From: JABDQA01 sp963824415
GTDB lineage: Bacteria; Desulfobacterota; Desulfobulbia; Desulfobulbales; Desulfocapsaceae
Reading direction: 5' to 3'
DNA length: 64,000 bases
NCBI GenBank assembly: GCA_963824415.1
Contig: CAWGPM010000015.1
Location: forward strand, 239,965 to 303,964
Positions within the stretch are counted from its first letter, which is position 1; each line of letters starts with the position of its first letter. Of the stretch, positions 24,172-32,692 are shown one piece after another. The notes under the pieces are model-generated. The model was not told where the DNA came from. It made no database searches and saw only the letters and a list, made by a program, of their open reading frames with translations. The position numbers were made by a program, and so were the translations under genes.

Positions 24172-26184
24172 ATGTCTTTTGTCAGCGTTACTTCCGGAAA
24201 ACTCATCGAGTATCTGGACAACGGGAAATTTATCTGCGGCTATGTGACGGACAGCCAGCCTAAACGGGTACGGCTGCTCAATCAGAATGGCCGCGAACTA
24301 AATCTGCCGGTCTCCCGGATCGTTCACTGCTCCTCATCTTACTACAGCAACGAAGCAGACCGGGAAAGCCTTGTCAGACTGCTGCGTTCAACCACCGAAA
24401 AGCGCCACTCGCTGATGGAGCGCATCGACCTGGAGATACTCTGGGAGTTGACCTGCGATGAGGCTACCGACACCTTCGACCCCCATTTTCTGGCCGAGCT
24501 GACTTTTGGCCGCGATGCCGATGATGATATCGTCTCGGCCTTTCTGCGCTGCGTTTTTCAGGATAAACTGTTCTTCAAATACCGAGAGGGAAAGATCAAG
24601 GCCCACTCGCCTGAGAAAGTCGAGCAGCTCAGAATCCAGCAGGAAAAAGAAGCCCAGAAGGAAGAGCTGGTCAAAGCAGGTTCCGCACTGCTCAGACGCA
24701 TCGCCGAATCAGATCAGGTCGGCACCACTTTCACCGAACAGGAAGAAGAGCTCATTACCCTGCTGCAGAACTATTACCTGCATGGCAGCGAGGCCCCGGA
24801 TAGTGACCTGGCCCGGAGGATCATAAAGGAATCAGGCTGTACCAGACCCCACGATATCTACCATATTTCCATCAAGGCAGGCTTCTGGAAGAATAACGAA
24901 AACCTGCCGCTGCTGCGTGCCAATCTGCCGGTCATGTTCTCCACCGAGGCGCGGCAGCAGGCCGAGGCCATTTTACAATGCGGCAATGCCTCGCTGTTCG
25001 ACGACCCGGCCCGCCAGGACTTGACGCATCTGTCTCCACTGACCATTGACGGAGCCACGACGCTTGATTTTGACGATGCTCTGACGGTCCAGGAACAGGA
25101 TGGCAACTATCTGGTCGGCATCCATATTTCCGACGTGGCCCACTATGTCCGCCCCGGCGACCCGCTCTTTCAGGAAGCAATGAACCGCGCAACCTCGCTC
25201 TATTTTCCCGAGGGCCAGGTGCCGATGCTGCCGCGCCATATCTCCCAGGGCGTCTGCAGCCTGATCCAGGGCGAGATTCGGGCAGCCTACAGCCACCTGA
25301 TCCTGCTCTCGCCGGAAGGCGAGGTGCTCAAGGTCAGGATCGTGCCCTCGATCATCAAAGTTGCCCGGCGGCTGACCTATGAAGATGCCGACCGGATGTT
25401 GAAAGACGATCCGGAACTAGTGATACTGGAGCGGCTGCGCAAGAAGCTGCGTGACAGGCGACTCGCCGCCGGAGCCCTGCTGCTGCCCTTTCCCGACGTT
25501 AACATCCATGTGGACAACAACGGAAAAGTAAACGTCTCCCTTGGTCAGACCGATACCCCGGCCCGCACCATTATCTCGGAGATGATGATCCTGGCCAACA
25601 CCGAGGCGGCCCGCTTCGTGGCCGACCGCATGGCACCCGGCCTGTTCCGCAGCCAGGGAAAAATTACCCGGCGGATCGTCCAGGGAGATGACGACGATCT
25701 CTACCTTAATACTTTGCAGCGCAAGCATCTGCCGCGCAGCGAACTGTCCACCGAGGCGAAAAACCACAGCGGCCTCGGCGTCAGTTTCTACACCACGGTC
25801 ACTTCGCCGATCAGGCGGCTGCTCGACCTGGTCATGCAGCACCAGATCAACAACCTGGTCAGGCGCAAGAGTCTGTGCTTCACGCTGGAGATGTGCAAAG
25901 ATTTCACCTCGGTGATCACCAGAACACTGGCCACCGCCAACAACGTCAAACAGCAGCGCCACCGCTACTGGCTGCTGAAGTACCTCGAGGAGCGCAAGAA
26001 CAGCTATATGGAGGCGCTCGTCGTCGAGAGCGGCCCCAAGCGGGTCAACATGCTGCTCACCGACATCCTGATGGACATCGACCTGCCCGCCAGCCGGGTG
26101 CCGCCGCCGGAACCGGGGTCCCTGCTTCAGGTGCGTCCGGTCAAGATCGAACCGCTGGACAACAGCATGCGCTTCGACTGGTGA
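24172..26184 (+). CDS. RNase II family exoribonuclease
   Basis: 670 residues. The RNB catalytic domain begins near DLTHLSPLTIDGATTLDFDDALTV, which contains the metal-binding aspartates. The hallmark TSPIRRLLDLVMQHQ occurs near residue 540. The N-terminal region (about 1-230) starts MSFVSVTSGKLIEYLDNGKFICGYV and differs from the cold-shock domains of E. coli RNase R/II. The C-terminal S1-like part is short. Degrades single-stranded RNA 3' to 5'. No clear Shine-Dalgarno precedes the ATG at 24172. Confidence 0.9.
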   Translation: MSFVSVTSGKLIEYLDNGKFICGYVTDSQPKRVRLLNQNGRELNLPVSRIVHCSSSYYSNEADRESLVRLLRSTTEKRHSLMERIDLEILWELTCDEATDTFDPHFLAELTFGRDADDDIVSAFLRCVFQDKLFFKYREGKIKAHSPEKVEQLRIQQEKEAQKEELVKAGSALLRRIAESDQVGTTFTEQEEELITLLQNYYLHGSEAPDSDLARRIIKESGCTRPHDIYHISIKAGFWKNNENLPLLRANLPVMFSTEARQQAEAILQCGNASLFDDPARQDLTHLSPLTIDGATTLDFDDALTVQEQDGNYLVGIHISDVAHYVRPGDPLFQEAMNRATSLYFPEGQVPMLPRHISQGVCSLIQGEIRAAYSHLILLSPEGEVLKVRIVPSIIKVARRLTYEDADRMLKDDPELVILERLRKKLRDRRLAAGALLLPFPDVNIHVDNNGKVNVSLGQTDTPARTIISEMMILANTEAARFVADRMAPGLFRSQGKITRRIVQGDDDDLYLNTLQRKHLPRSELSTEAKNHSGLGVSFYTTVTSPIRRLLDLVMQHQINNLVRRKSLCFTLEMCKDFTSVITRTLATANNVKQQRHRYWLLKYLEERKNSYMEALVVESGPKRVNMLLTDILMDIDLPASRVPPPEPGSLLQVRPVKIEPLDNSMRFDW

Positions 26185-26197
26185 GCGCGGCCGCAGT

Positions 26198-26416
26198 TCA
26201 GCATCCTTCCACCTGGCTGCTTACCCGTATCGACTTGATCTTGACCTGGTCCCCTTTCTGATACGATTCGCTGCCCCGTTCGCACTGCAGGATCAGTCGA
26301 TTATCTTCCACCTCGACAACCGTGCATTTTGCGGTCGCTCCATATGCTGCAGCCGACATTGCCATTAGGAGCAGAGCAGGCAGAATGGCTGTAGTCATCA
26401 TTTTCATGTTTTTCAT
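26198..26416 (-). CDS. Small secreted protein of unknown function
   Basis: 72 residues from the ATG at 26416, which follows a strong GGAGGAAAT site; the frame opens earlier but without such a site. A signal peptide (MKNMKMMTTAILPALLLMAMSAAAYGA) leaves about 46 residues: AKCTVVEVEDNRLILQC, then a loop and KGDQVKIKSIRV. The alternating strand pattern suggests a tiny OB/SH3-like barrel with a Cys pair that could form a disulfide. It converges on the RNase II family gene, leaving 13 bases between stops. Confidence 0.65.
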   Translation of the reverse strand: MKNMKMMTTAILPALLLMAMSAAAYGATAKCTVVEVEDNRLILQCERGSESYQKGDQVKIKSIRVSSQVEGC

Positions 26417-26651
26417 GATTTCCTCCGTTTTCCATGATTTCACCCGAACGTGCAGGCTCATTTTCAGCATAGTTCATTCACTGCATGGCTTGGAGACGAC
26501 ATCACCCCACATCGCCTAAAAAAAGCCCGACATCAGGCTGCCGGAGCAGACTTGATAAGCATTGCGAGGCCCCTTCTTGATGGCAGAATGGACATCTTCC
26601 TGGTAATATCCTGCTCCTATGAGTGAGCAGATTTATCCAGGTGCACCCGTC

Positions 26652-27599
26652 ATGGTAAAAATCGACGGGTCGAAAGTTCGCACCATCCGCGAAACAAAGG
26701 GGTTGACCCAACTCTATGTGGCCACCGCGGTGGAAGTGACCACCGATACGGTCTCCCGCTGGGAGAACAGAAAGTATCCGGCCATCAAGAAGGAAAACGC
26801 ACTGAAGCTGGCCCAGGCGCTGGAAGTCGAACTGGAAGATATCCTGGATGCAGTCGATAGTGCCCCAACAGAAGATGTTTCTGAGCCCACCATCTCAGCC
26901 CAACCCCTTGCCAGCCGCGACCCGGCTCATGTACCTCCACTGCAGACGCCAGGTAAGCGCAGCCTGGTCAGGCCCGCCATTGCCCTGTCTGGTGCTGCCC
27001 TGATCATTCTGGCGGCACTCACCTTATTTCTGTTCCACCGGCAGGTTGACCAAGAACCCGAGCCGACTGCAATGGCACTGCAGCGGATCGTTGCCCCGCA
27101 TTTCATCGCCGGACAGCCTCTGCCAATATTTCTGGTAGCCGAGAATCAGGCAGAGCGTGCCATTTCGCTGATCATCAGGGAAAAACTGCCGCCCGGCTGT
27201 CGGCTGCTGGCCGCCTCGCCGCCCTTATCCGGCAAAGATTCAGATGATAATACATTGAAATGGCTTACGAAGATTTCAGGGAACGGACTGATTACCTTCA
27301 GTGTCGTTACCGAACCCAATTTTCAGGGCAGCCTGAGCTTCAGCGGTATATTGAAAGAAGCTAATTCCGCCCAGTCCGCAATTGCCATCGGCGGGGACAC
27401 CAAATCGGTTTCGGGGCTGCATCATTGGGCGGACACCGATGGCGACAACCGTATCAGCGACGAAGAGATTCTGGCCGTCTATGACCTGGTGTCCGGGGAT
27501 GGCCAGGCGATGGTAGACCTGGATCTGCTCGAGGAGATCTGGCTCGGTGACGGTTATACCTGGCAGCCCGAACTTCAGAAAATCGCTATAATCCAGTGA
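26652..27599 (+). CDS. Membrane-anchored HTH protein with extracytoplasmic beta domain and EF-hand
   Basis: About 315 residues from ATG 26652 (AGGTG upstream; the frame opens at 26619 without a ribosome site). Residues about 5-60 are an XRE-type helix-turn-helix (VRTIRETKGLTQLYVATAVEVTTDTVSRWEN). Then come a Pro/Ser linker, a single helix (AIALSGAALIILAALTLFLF, about 115-135), and an extracytoplasmic part with a beta-sandwich-like domain (LPPGCRLLAASPP...LKWLTK...ITFSVV). The end has a calcium-binding loop DTDGDNRISDEE followed by DLDLLEEIWLGDGYTW, dockerin-like. The beta domain resembles the secreted protein encoded next. A one-component transmembrane regulator or a morphogenesis protein (RodZ-like layout) are both possible. 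Confidence 0.7.
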   Translation: MVKIDGSKVRTIRETKGLTQLYVATAVEVTTDTVSRWENRKYPAIKKENALKLAQALEVELEDILDAVDSAPTEDVSEPTISAQPLASRDPAHVPPLQTPGKRSLVRPAIALSGAALIILAALTLFLFHRQVDQEPEPTAMALQRIVAPHFIAGQPLPIFLVAENQAERAISLIIREKLPPGCRLLAASPPLSGKDSDDNTLKWLTKISGNGLITFSVVTEPNFQGSLSFSGILKEANSAQSAIAIGGDTKSVSGLHHWADTDGDNRISDEEILAVYDLVSGDGQAMVDLDLLEEIWLGDGYTWQPELQKIAIIQ

Positions 27600-27619
27600 C
27601 TGCCCGCGGAGATTCGATC

Positions 27620-28039
27620 ATGGTCAAAAAGCCGATACCACCTTTTTTCATCATCGTTATTTTCGCTGCCTGCGCTTGTTGCCTGAGTCTGCTGGAACCA
27701 GCCGCCTGTCAGGCCGCGCCGGTTTCTGCCACCGTTTATCTGCAAAACGGCAGCAAAGCGGTACTTGAAATCAACCTGGCCAATCCGGTTCCGGCCTCGC
27801 TGATTGCCCAGATCGCTCTGCCTCCGACTGCCCGGATAGCAACCACCTCGCCCGGTGGCGCAAAAATTGAACGCGGCTCCAATTCGGTCAAATGGCTGCT
27901 GAAAAATCCGTCGGCAGGCACCATTTACTTGTCCGTCACAAGCGCAGACGGTTTTGATCAGAAGTCTCTGAGCGGGGTCGTGCTGTTTCGACGCCAACCG
28001 GACGGCAGTCTGGTGAAAGTCAATGCAAAAAAGCGCTGA
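27620..28039 (+). CDS. Secreted paralogue of the adjacent HTH protein's outer domain
   Basis: 139 residues from ATG 27620 (GCGGAG upstream). A signal peptide (PIPPFFIIVIFAACACCLSLLEPAACQA) is followed by about 105 residues whose order of features repeats the outer domain of the preceding protein. LPPTARIATTSPGGA matches LPPGCRLLAASPPLS, SVKWLLKNPSAGTIYLSV matches TLKWLTKISGNGLITFSV, and SLSGVV matches SFSGIL. The two genes are 20 bases apart and probably co-transcribed. Function unknown; a soluble binding partner or ligand-sensing companion of the HTH membrane protein is an inference from the shared fold. Confidence 0.65.
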   Translation: MVKKPIPPFFIIVIFAACACCLSLLEPAACQAAPVSATVYLQNGSKAVLEINLANPVPASLIAQIALPPTARIATTSPGGAKIERGSNSVKWLLKNPSAGTIYLSVTSADGFDQKSLSGVVLFRRQPDGSLVKVNAKKR

Positions 28040-28053
28040 TAATCCTGAGCTGA

Positions 28054-28656
28054 TCAACCGATAAAGCCGCGTATTCCATCTGCAATAAATTGAATCGAAA
28101 GCGCCGCGAGGATAACCCCGAGAAGGCGTTTCATGATCGAGTTCCCGGTTTCGCCGAGAACCTCGGCTACTGCTTTTGCACCGAGCAGGCAACCCAGAAC
28201 GATTAAAAAAACCAACGTGATCGCCAGTAGAATCTGCAGATATCCGGCGATGCCTCCACTTTGCGCAGTAAAGAGCAGCACCGTAAGCGTCAGGCAGCCG
28301 GGTCCGGCAAGCAATGGAATGGACAACGGGTAGACTGAAATATCATCTGCTGCCTGCAACTCATCGCTTGACGCAGGCTGATCGGTGGCGACCACCATCC
28401 TGAAAGCCGTATAAAAGAGCAGCAGGCCGCCGGCGATCTTGAACGATTCCAGTGAAATGGACAGGCTTTTCAAGAGCCACTCACCGAAAAATCCGAAGAA
28501 AATAATCAGCAGAAAGGAGATCAACACCGCGCGCAGGGCCATCTTTTTCCGATAATCGTCCCCCTGGTTCCGGCTCAAGGCATGAAATATCAGGGCAACC
28601 CCGGCGGGGTCGACGATGACCATATAGGAAATCAGGGCCTGAAAAAAAATATCCAT
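28054..28656 (-). CDS. MarC-family (UPF0056) membrane protein
   Basis: 200 residues, six membrane helices, with the family features VDPAGVALIFHALS in the first helix pair and SIPLLAGPGCLTLTVLL in the middle. Length matches the family. Although named for the mar locus, MarC proteins have no proven substrate. The gene is convergent with the secreted protein gene and has about 150 bases to the next gene on the other side. Confidence 0.9.
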   Translation of the reverse strand: MDIFFQALISYMVIVDPAGVALIFHALSRNQGDDYRKKMALRAVLISFLLIIFFGFFGEWLLKSLSISLESFKIAGGLLLFYTAFRMVVATDQPASSDELQAADDISVYPLSIPLLAGPGCLTLTVLLFTAQSGGIAGYLQILLAITLVFLIVLGCLLGAKAVAEVLGETGNSIMKRLLGVILAALSIQFIADGIRGFIG

Positions 28657-28910
28657 GAGCGTTTTATCACCTCGGTTGAACTCTGAAAGACCATCAGCCT
28701 CTCCGCCAAAAAGATCAGATATTCAGCCTCTCACTTCCAGGGCAACCATCAGATTCACAAAATAAAAAATACGCAATAACAATAAATTGACGGACGATAT
28801 CGATCGACATGGGGCCGACATCGCCTGATGTCCTCTTCTCAATACCCTTGCTGGTGCATACAAAGAAGGTAACGAAGCACATCATTACCACAACTCGAAG
28901 GAGGACAGCC

Positions 28911-29510
28911 ATGAAGAAATCGATTATTGCAGCAGCCATCAGCCTGACAGTTTTCATCGGAGCCGCCTCAGCCCAGGCAGATCAGTACCTCAGAATCAAC
29001 AAAGGCATCAGTGGTCTTCTACTGGGCGCCGGGGGTGGCGCCCTGGCCGGCCAGGTGATTGGTCGCAACACCGAATCGACGCTGATCGGCACCGCGGTGG
29101 GAACCATGGTCGGCTATATCGTCGGCAACGAGATGGACAAGTACCCGCAGCAGAGCGCTCCGGTCGCTTACCACTACCAGCAGCAGCCAGGCAGCTATCC
29201 GGCCTACCAGGTTCAACCGGGCTACCAGGTTCAACCCGGCTATCAGGTTCAACCCGGCTATCAGCCAGCACCGCTGAGTTACAATTATGAACCAATCGGC
29301 TCATGCCGGCAGGTTGAACTGCTTGGCACCGTGCAAGGCGATGCGCAGAACCTCTATGCGACCGCCTGCAAAACCGAACGAGGCTGGGAACTGATCAATG
29401 ACAGCCGGACCGGTGTCGCCCCCGTCCGCCCCCAGAACAGCGGGCAGCGCAGCCAGTATCCCCGGTATCAGCCCACCACGGTCTGGCAGCCGCAATGGGT
29501 GCAATACTAG
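28911..29510 (+). CDS. Glycine-zipper outer-membrane-type protein with YQVQPG repeats
   Basis: 199 residues from ATG 28911, preceded by a strong GAAGGAGGA site. A signal peptide ends at SAQA. Then a glycine zipper (GISGLLLGAGGGALAGQVIG...TAVGTMVGYIVGNEMD) like that of the rickettsial 17-kDa antigen family, which inserts in membranes. Then a Tyr/Gln/Pro-rich linker with about three and a half perfect copies of YQVQPG, and a C-terminal SH3-like part with two cysteines (SCRQVELLGTV...YATACKTERGWELIND). Probably an envelope-associated protein. The interval 28657-28910 upstream has no gene. Confidence 0.75.
   Translation: MKKSIIAAAISLTVFIGAASAQADQYLRINKGISGLLLGAGGGALAGQVIGRNTESTLIGTAVGTMVGYIVGNEMDKYPQQSAPVAYHYQQQPGSYPAYQVQPGYQVQPGYQVQPGYQPAPLSYNYEPIGSCRQVELLGTVQGDAQNLYATACKTERGWELINDSRTGVAPVRPQNSGQRSQYPRYQPTTVWQPQWVQY
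29205..29264 (+). repeat. 18-bp in-frame tandem repeat coding for YQVQPG
   Basis: Three consecutive 18-base units (TAYCAGGTTCAACCSGGC) differing by one or two bases, followed by a partial unit. They lie inside the glycine-zipper protein gene. The low divergence suggests recent slippage expansion. Confidence 0.85.
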
Positions 29511-29513
29511 TCA

Positions 29514-29662
29514 TGTCAAGTCTCGGATGTCGTAAAATGGCGCCGCAATTTTGACTTCCTGCGAAGCACGACTGAGGGCGCATAGCAGCGCTATGTAACC
29601 GAAGGAGTAACGAAGCCAGGAAGCCAAAAGGGCAAGCCAGATACGACAGATGAGGCTTGACA
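29514..29662. repeat. Single fold-back element C (149 bp)
   Basis: Begins TGTCAAGTCTCGGATGTCGTA and ends with its imperfect inverse (reverse complement begins TGTCAAGCCTCATCTGTCGTA). Partial inverted homology continues inward (GACTTCCTG against GGCTTCCTG). It starts four bases after the stop codon of the glycine-zipper gene. No clear target duplication directly abuts it, though ACTAGT occurs close to both ends. No other copy in the window. Confidence 0.6.
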
Positions 29663-29670
29663 GGGCACTA

Positions 29671-29812
29671 GTACTGAGCATCATCGAGGGCGGTTGCCTC
29701 AGGCTTACAGAGCACCTGCACCCCAGCCTGTTGCTTACTAGCGCTTGGGTGCAGGCGCTCAATCATCAGGCAATGACACGCTTATCGCTTAGCCTGTAAG
29801 CATCTCAGCACA
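29671..29812. repeat. Single fold-back element D (about 142 bp)
   Basis: An imperfect palindrome with ends GTACTGAG and the inverse of GTGCTGAG, and a strong central hairpin (CACCTGCACCC with GGGTGCAGGCG around 29714-29757). Together with element C it fills nearly all of the gene-free interval 29511-29944. Non-coding. Confidence 0.45.
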
Positions 29813-29944
29813 GCGCCGGCCAATGGCGCAAAGCTCTCATTTTTAGGGCCAAATGCATTTGCTGCCTGAACCATATATCCATTGCATCAACTGACTCGCC
29901 AATTTGCCTTGCCCGGCAGGTATGGAAAAACTATACTGTCAGCC

Positions 29945-31393
29945 ATGTCCAGTCTCAAACGCGACAATAGTTTCGCCAGTCAGGTGGTCAGCGAGATTCT
30001 AAGCGGCCTCAGGGACGGGCTGACCAAGTTCTCGGGACCGAGCCGGGTTGCGGTGATCTACCGGCTTGGCATTGCAGATGACTTTTACGTCTGCGATCCC
30101 GAAAACCTGCTGCGGGGCCATGAAACAATAATTCGCAGAAAATTTTTCAGCGACGATGAGCAACCGGTCAGCACCCCGCATGGACTATGCGACGCACCCT
30201 ACAGCCACATCGACCGGGTGGCTAATCTCGAACTTGACGGGATTATCTCCTATGGTGGCCAGTCGGGACCGGTTCCCTACCAGATGTGGCTCACCGATCA
30301 TCACCCTGAAATCGTCTCCATCGGCCCCACCAAGCGCTGGCTCGAACATGCAGCCCTGCGTTTTTCCCACGACGTGGCCAATAAACAGGAACTCTATTCG
30401 GGTATCTCCGGCAGGTTTTTGAGTGAATACGCAACCCATGCGGTGCACGATCATGTCATGCACGAGCTCAAAAATAGCGCCAGCCACGCGAACCGGTTTG
30501 CAATCTATCCTATTTTGCACGGGATTCTTGGCATCTCCAAGACCCGGGAGGAGCGAAAGTCGCCGCATGGGGAACTGGTTTTCATCGATCCTGCCGATAT
30601 CGATACCATCGATTTCATGGCCCGCTTCGATCAATCGGAACTACCTGAGCTCGATAACCACAAACATGTCAGGAAACTGCTCCAGGCGGTACAGAAATTT
30701 CGTAACCGTCTGGTTTCCAATGGAACGCAGATCCTTGGCATTGCCCGGGGGCGAATCGATGCGTTTCACCTGAGTGCTGATTTTCGTGGACTTTTCGGTT
30801 TCTTCCGGGTCAACGATCAGACCGTCTGCAGTTTTGCCGACGGCGCCTATTCTTCGGCGACTCACCAGGCCAAGTTGTTTCAGGTGGAGGAAGCACTGCT
30901 GGACTACGATCTGGACAGCTCTGTCAGAAGCAGCCTGTTTCACATCATCTCCTCGATCGTGCATTATGCCGAGACCGAGTATTTCGGCTGTGCCGTCGTG
31001 CTCGACCTGAACCGGCCAATCTCGCTGATCGCCGGACAGAATCTTGCTCAACCGCTCGATCTGGAACGTTCCAACATCCTCGATCTGGCCTGCGATCTCG
31101 CCCGGGTGGACGGGGCTCTGCAGGTCGGCACCGATCGCCGACTGCACCGCTTTGCCTGCCTGCTGGACGGACCCACCATCCCAACCGAAGACCGGGCCCG
31201 CGGAGCCCGCTACAATTCCGCATTGCGCTTCACCAACCGCAATCCCGACACAATCATCGTGGTCATATCCTCAGACCGCCCGGTGTCGGTGATTCGAAAT
31301 GGCCGTGAATACATGAGCAATGCCAACCGGCGGCTCTTCAACGGCCCCGAGGTGCACCCTCAGATTCTACAGAACTGGCTTTTGCACAGTTGA
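29945..31393 (+). CDS. Putative DisA_N-like diadenylate cyclase with N-terminal DACNV-type sensor region
   Basis: About 482 residues from ATG 29945; the frame opens at a TTG (29882). The C-terminal 130 residues match the diadenylate cyclase (DAC) pattern: a helix (ILDLACDLARVDGALQVG) containing the DGA motif, a strand and loop (RRLHRFACLLDG), then RGARYNSALRF where active enzymes have G-(A/T)-R-H-R-x-A, and IIVVISSDRPVSVIRNG as the last strands. The Arg-His-Arg motif is altered to Arg-Tyr-Asn. The long N-terminal region (about 1-340) resembles in layout the proposed sensor region named DACNV. Activity in making c-di-AMP is uncertain because of the changed motif. TATACT seven bases before the ATG could give a leaderless transcript. 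Confidence 0.65.
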   Translation: MSSLKRDNSFASQVVSEILSGLRDGLTKFSGPSRVAVIYRLGIADDFYVCDPENLLRGHETIIRRKFFSDDEQPVSTPHGLCDAPYSHIDRVANLELDGIISYGGQSGPVPYQMWLTDHHPEIVSIGPTKRWLEHAALRFSHDVANKQELYSGISGRFLSEYATHAVHDHVMHELKNSASHANRFAIYPILHGILGISKTREERKSPHGELVFIDPADIDTIDFMARFDQSELPELDNHKHVRKLLQAVQKFRNRLVSNGTQILGIARGRIDAFHLSADFRGLFGFFRVNDQTVCSFADGAYSSATHQAKLFQVEEALLDYDLDSSVRSSLFHIISSIVHYAETEYFGCAVVLDLNRPISLIAGQNLAQPLDLERSNILDLACDLARVDGALQVGTDRRLHRFACLLDGPTIPTEDRARGARYNSALRFTNRNPDTIIVVISSDRPVSVIRNGREYMSNANRRLFNGPEVHPQILQNWLLHS

Positions 31394-31606
31394 GTCACTA
31401 CTTCACAGCAGTTCGCACCGCCGCCGATCAGGTCGTTCATCCTGGCGGCGATGACTTTGCATTACAACGCAACTTCAGAGAAGGTACTATAAATAAGGGA
31501 CGGTATATCGAGGCTGGAGTATAATTTCAGCAGGGATGATGGATTGCGGACGGCAGCAGACGAGCCAGCCCAAAAAGGATAGGATCTAATTGATCAGAGG
31601 CGTCGA

Positions 31607-31873
31607 TCAAATCTCCAGAGCCCAGGTTGGAATCCGGTTCAGGATGTAGTTTTGCACGGCTTCCTTGCGCTCGCCTGCCTCGACTTCACCGACATCTTTC
31701 ATCACTTCTTCGAAATCGAACCAGCACAGTTCCCGGTCATCATAGCTATAGACGGTCAGAACGCGTTTGTTTTCCTGGTGGATATCCTCTTCTTCCTGAA
31801 TGGCGGCAACAATCTTGAGCGCTTCTTCATAGGAAAGAAATTCAATTTCCTGCTCTTCTTTCTTATCAGACAT
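31607..31873 (-). CDS. Hypothetical small acidic protein
   Basis: 88 residues, very acidic, without membrane segments or a signal peptide. It begins MSDKKEEQEIEFLSYEEALK, contains RVLTVYSYDDRELCWFDFEE and ends NRIPTWALEI. The predicted pattern is helix-strand-strand-helix. No family recognised. It lies downstream of rpmB on the same strand, separated by a hairpin at 31906-31935. The 213 bases between its stop and the end of the DAC gene contain nothing I can name. Confidence 0.6.
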   Translation of the reverse strand: MSDKKEEQEIEFLSYEEALKIVAAIQEEEDIHQENKRVLTVYSYDDRELCWFDFEEVMKDVGEVEAGERKEAVQNYILNRIPTWALEI

Positions 31874-31905
31874 GGCGTACGTTACATTAGCTTTCTAAAA
31901 TAACA

Positions 31906-31935
31906 GTGGCGAGAAGGGGCTCCCCTTCCCGCCAC
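31906..31935 (-). terminator. Hairpin terminator after rpmB
   Basis: GTGGCGAGAAGGGG pairs with CCCCTTCCCGCCAC around a two-base loop, with one mismatch. On the minus strand it is followed by TGTTATTTT. It lies between the stop of rpmB (31959) and the start of the small acidic protein gene (31873). Confidence 0.65.
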
Positions 31936-31958
31936 ACAAGTCATAAATATCTCGGCGT

Positions 31959-32153
31959 CTAAGCCGGCTTTACCACTGCCCCGGAGCGGATGCATCTGGT
32001 GCAGACGCGGGTCCGGCGCACGCCACCGGTCGGAGTCACCATTCTGACTCGCTTCAGGTTCGGGAGCCAGCGCCTTCTTGTCTTGTTATGGGCATGGGAC
32101 ACGTTGTTTCCGGTAACCGGTCCTTTGCCGCAAATCTCACATACTTTGGCCAT
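31959..32153 (-). CDS. rpmB: 50S ribosomal protein L28
   Basis: 64 residues starting MAKVCEICGKGPVTGNNVSH. Two CXXC pairs (CEIC near the start and CTRC near the end) show the zinc-binding form of L28. The central basic segment NKTRRRWLPNLKRVRM is typical. The gene stands alone with its own terminator. Confidence 0.97.
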   Translation of the reverse strand: MAKVCEICGKGPVTGNNVSHAHNKTRRRWLPNLKRVRMVTPTGGVRRTRVCTRCIRSGAVVKPA

Positions 32154-32350
32154 TTTATTTCTCCTGATATGTCGCTATCGGGCCGTGTAGACTCTTTCAG
32201 TATGCCGGCGCGATAGATTAGCAATCTTTTTTACAATACCATTCCAGAACGATGTTTATTACTCTTTTTATATACATATTTCAAGAACAATATTGAAAAC
32301 AGATACCACATCTCCGGTCGTTTTACTTGACTGCCGGGCACTATGCATGA

Positions 32351-32692
32351 CTACCAGTCGCCGTAACCGATGTCGTCTTCCACCGGCAGCAGGGTCACCA
32401 GGATGTCATCGCCGTCGAGTCTGACGCCATAGCGGCGCAGGGGCGGCGAGTCATGGTTGAGGCATTGGCCGGTTTCAAGATCGTACTGCCATTGGTGCCG
32501 GGGACAGGTGGCGACCCGGCCGCCGCGGTAGTCGCTGAGCAGGTCCGCCCCCTGGTGTTTGCACGAGGCTTCCACCGCAAAAAAACTGCCGTCCTCACGT
32601 TTGATGAGGCCGACCAGCCTGCCCACCAGTCTGACAACCTTGTGCGTCGCATTTGAAAATTCACCCTGTGTTGCCACTTTTACATAATCCAT
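32351..32692 (-). CDS. Rieske-type [2Fe-2S] ferredoxin
   Basis: 113 residues, a single Rieske domain. The cluster ligands are CKH in the first box (EASCKHQGADL) and CPRH in the second (ATCPRHQWQYD), about 19 residues apart. The absence of a signal peptide or helix points to a soluble cytoplasmic electron carrier of the NirD or dioxygenase-ferredoxin type. No oxygenase or nitrite reductase gene lies nearby, so the partner is unknown. It is divergent from resB. Confidence 0.85.
   Translation of the reverse strand: MDYVKVATQGEFSNATHKVVRLVGRLVGLIKREDGSFFAVEASCKHQGADLLSDYRGGRVATCPRHQWQYDLETGQCLNHDSPPLRRYGVRLDGDDILVTLLPVEDDIGYGDW

Noticed and set aside
29205..29264. CRISPR-like or regulatory direct repeats
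   Set aside because: The 18-base units are contiguous, in frame and encode YQVQPG; they are a protein repeat without spacers.
31594..31606. Regulatory motif between the small acidic gene and the diadenylate cyclase-like gene
   Set aside because: The 213-base interval 31394-31606 shows no convincing hairpin or promoter.
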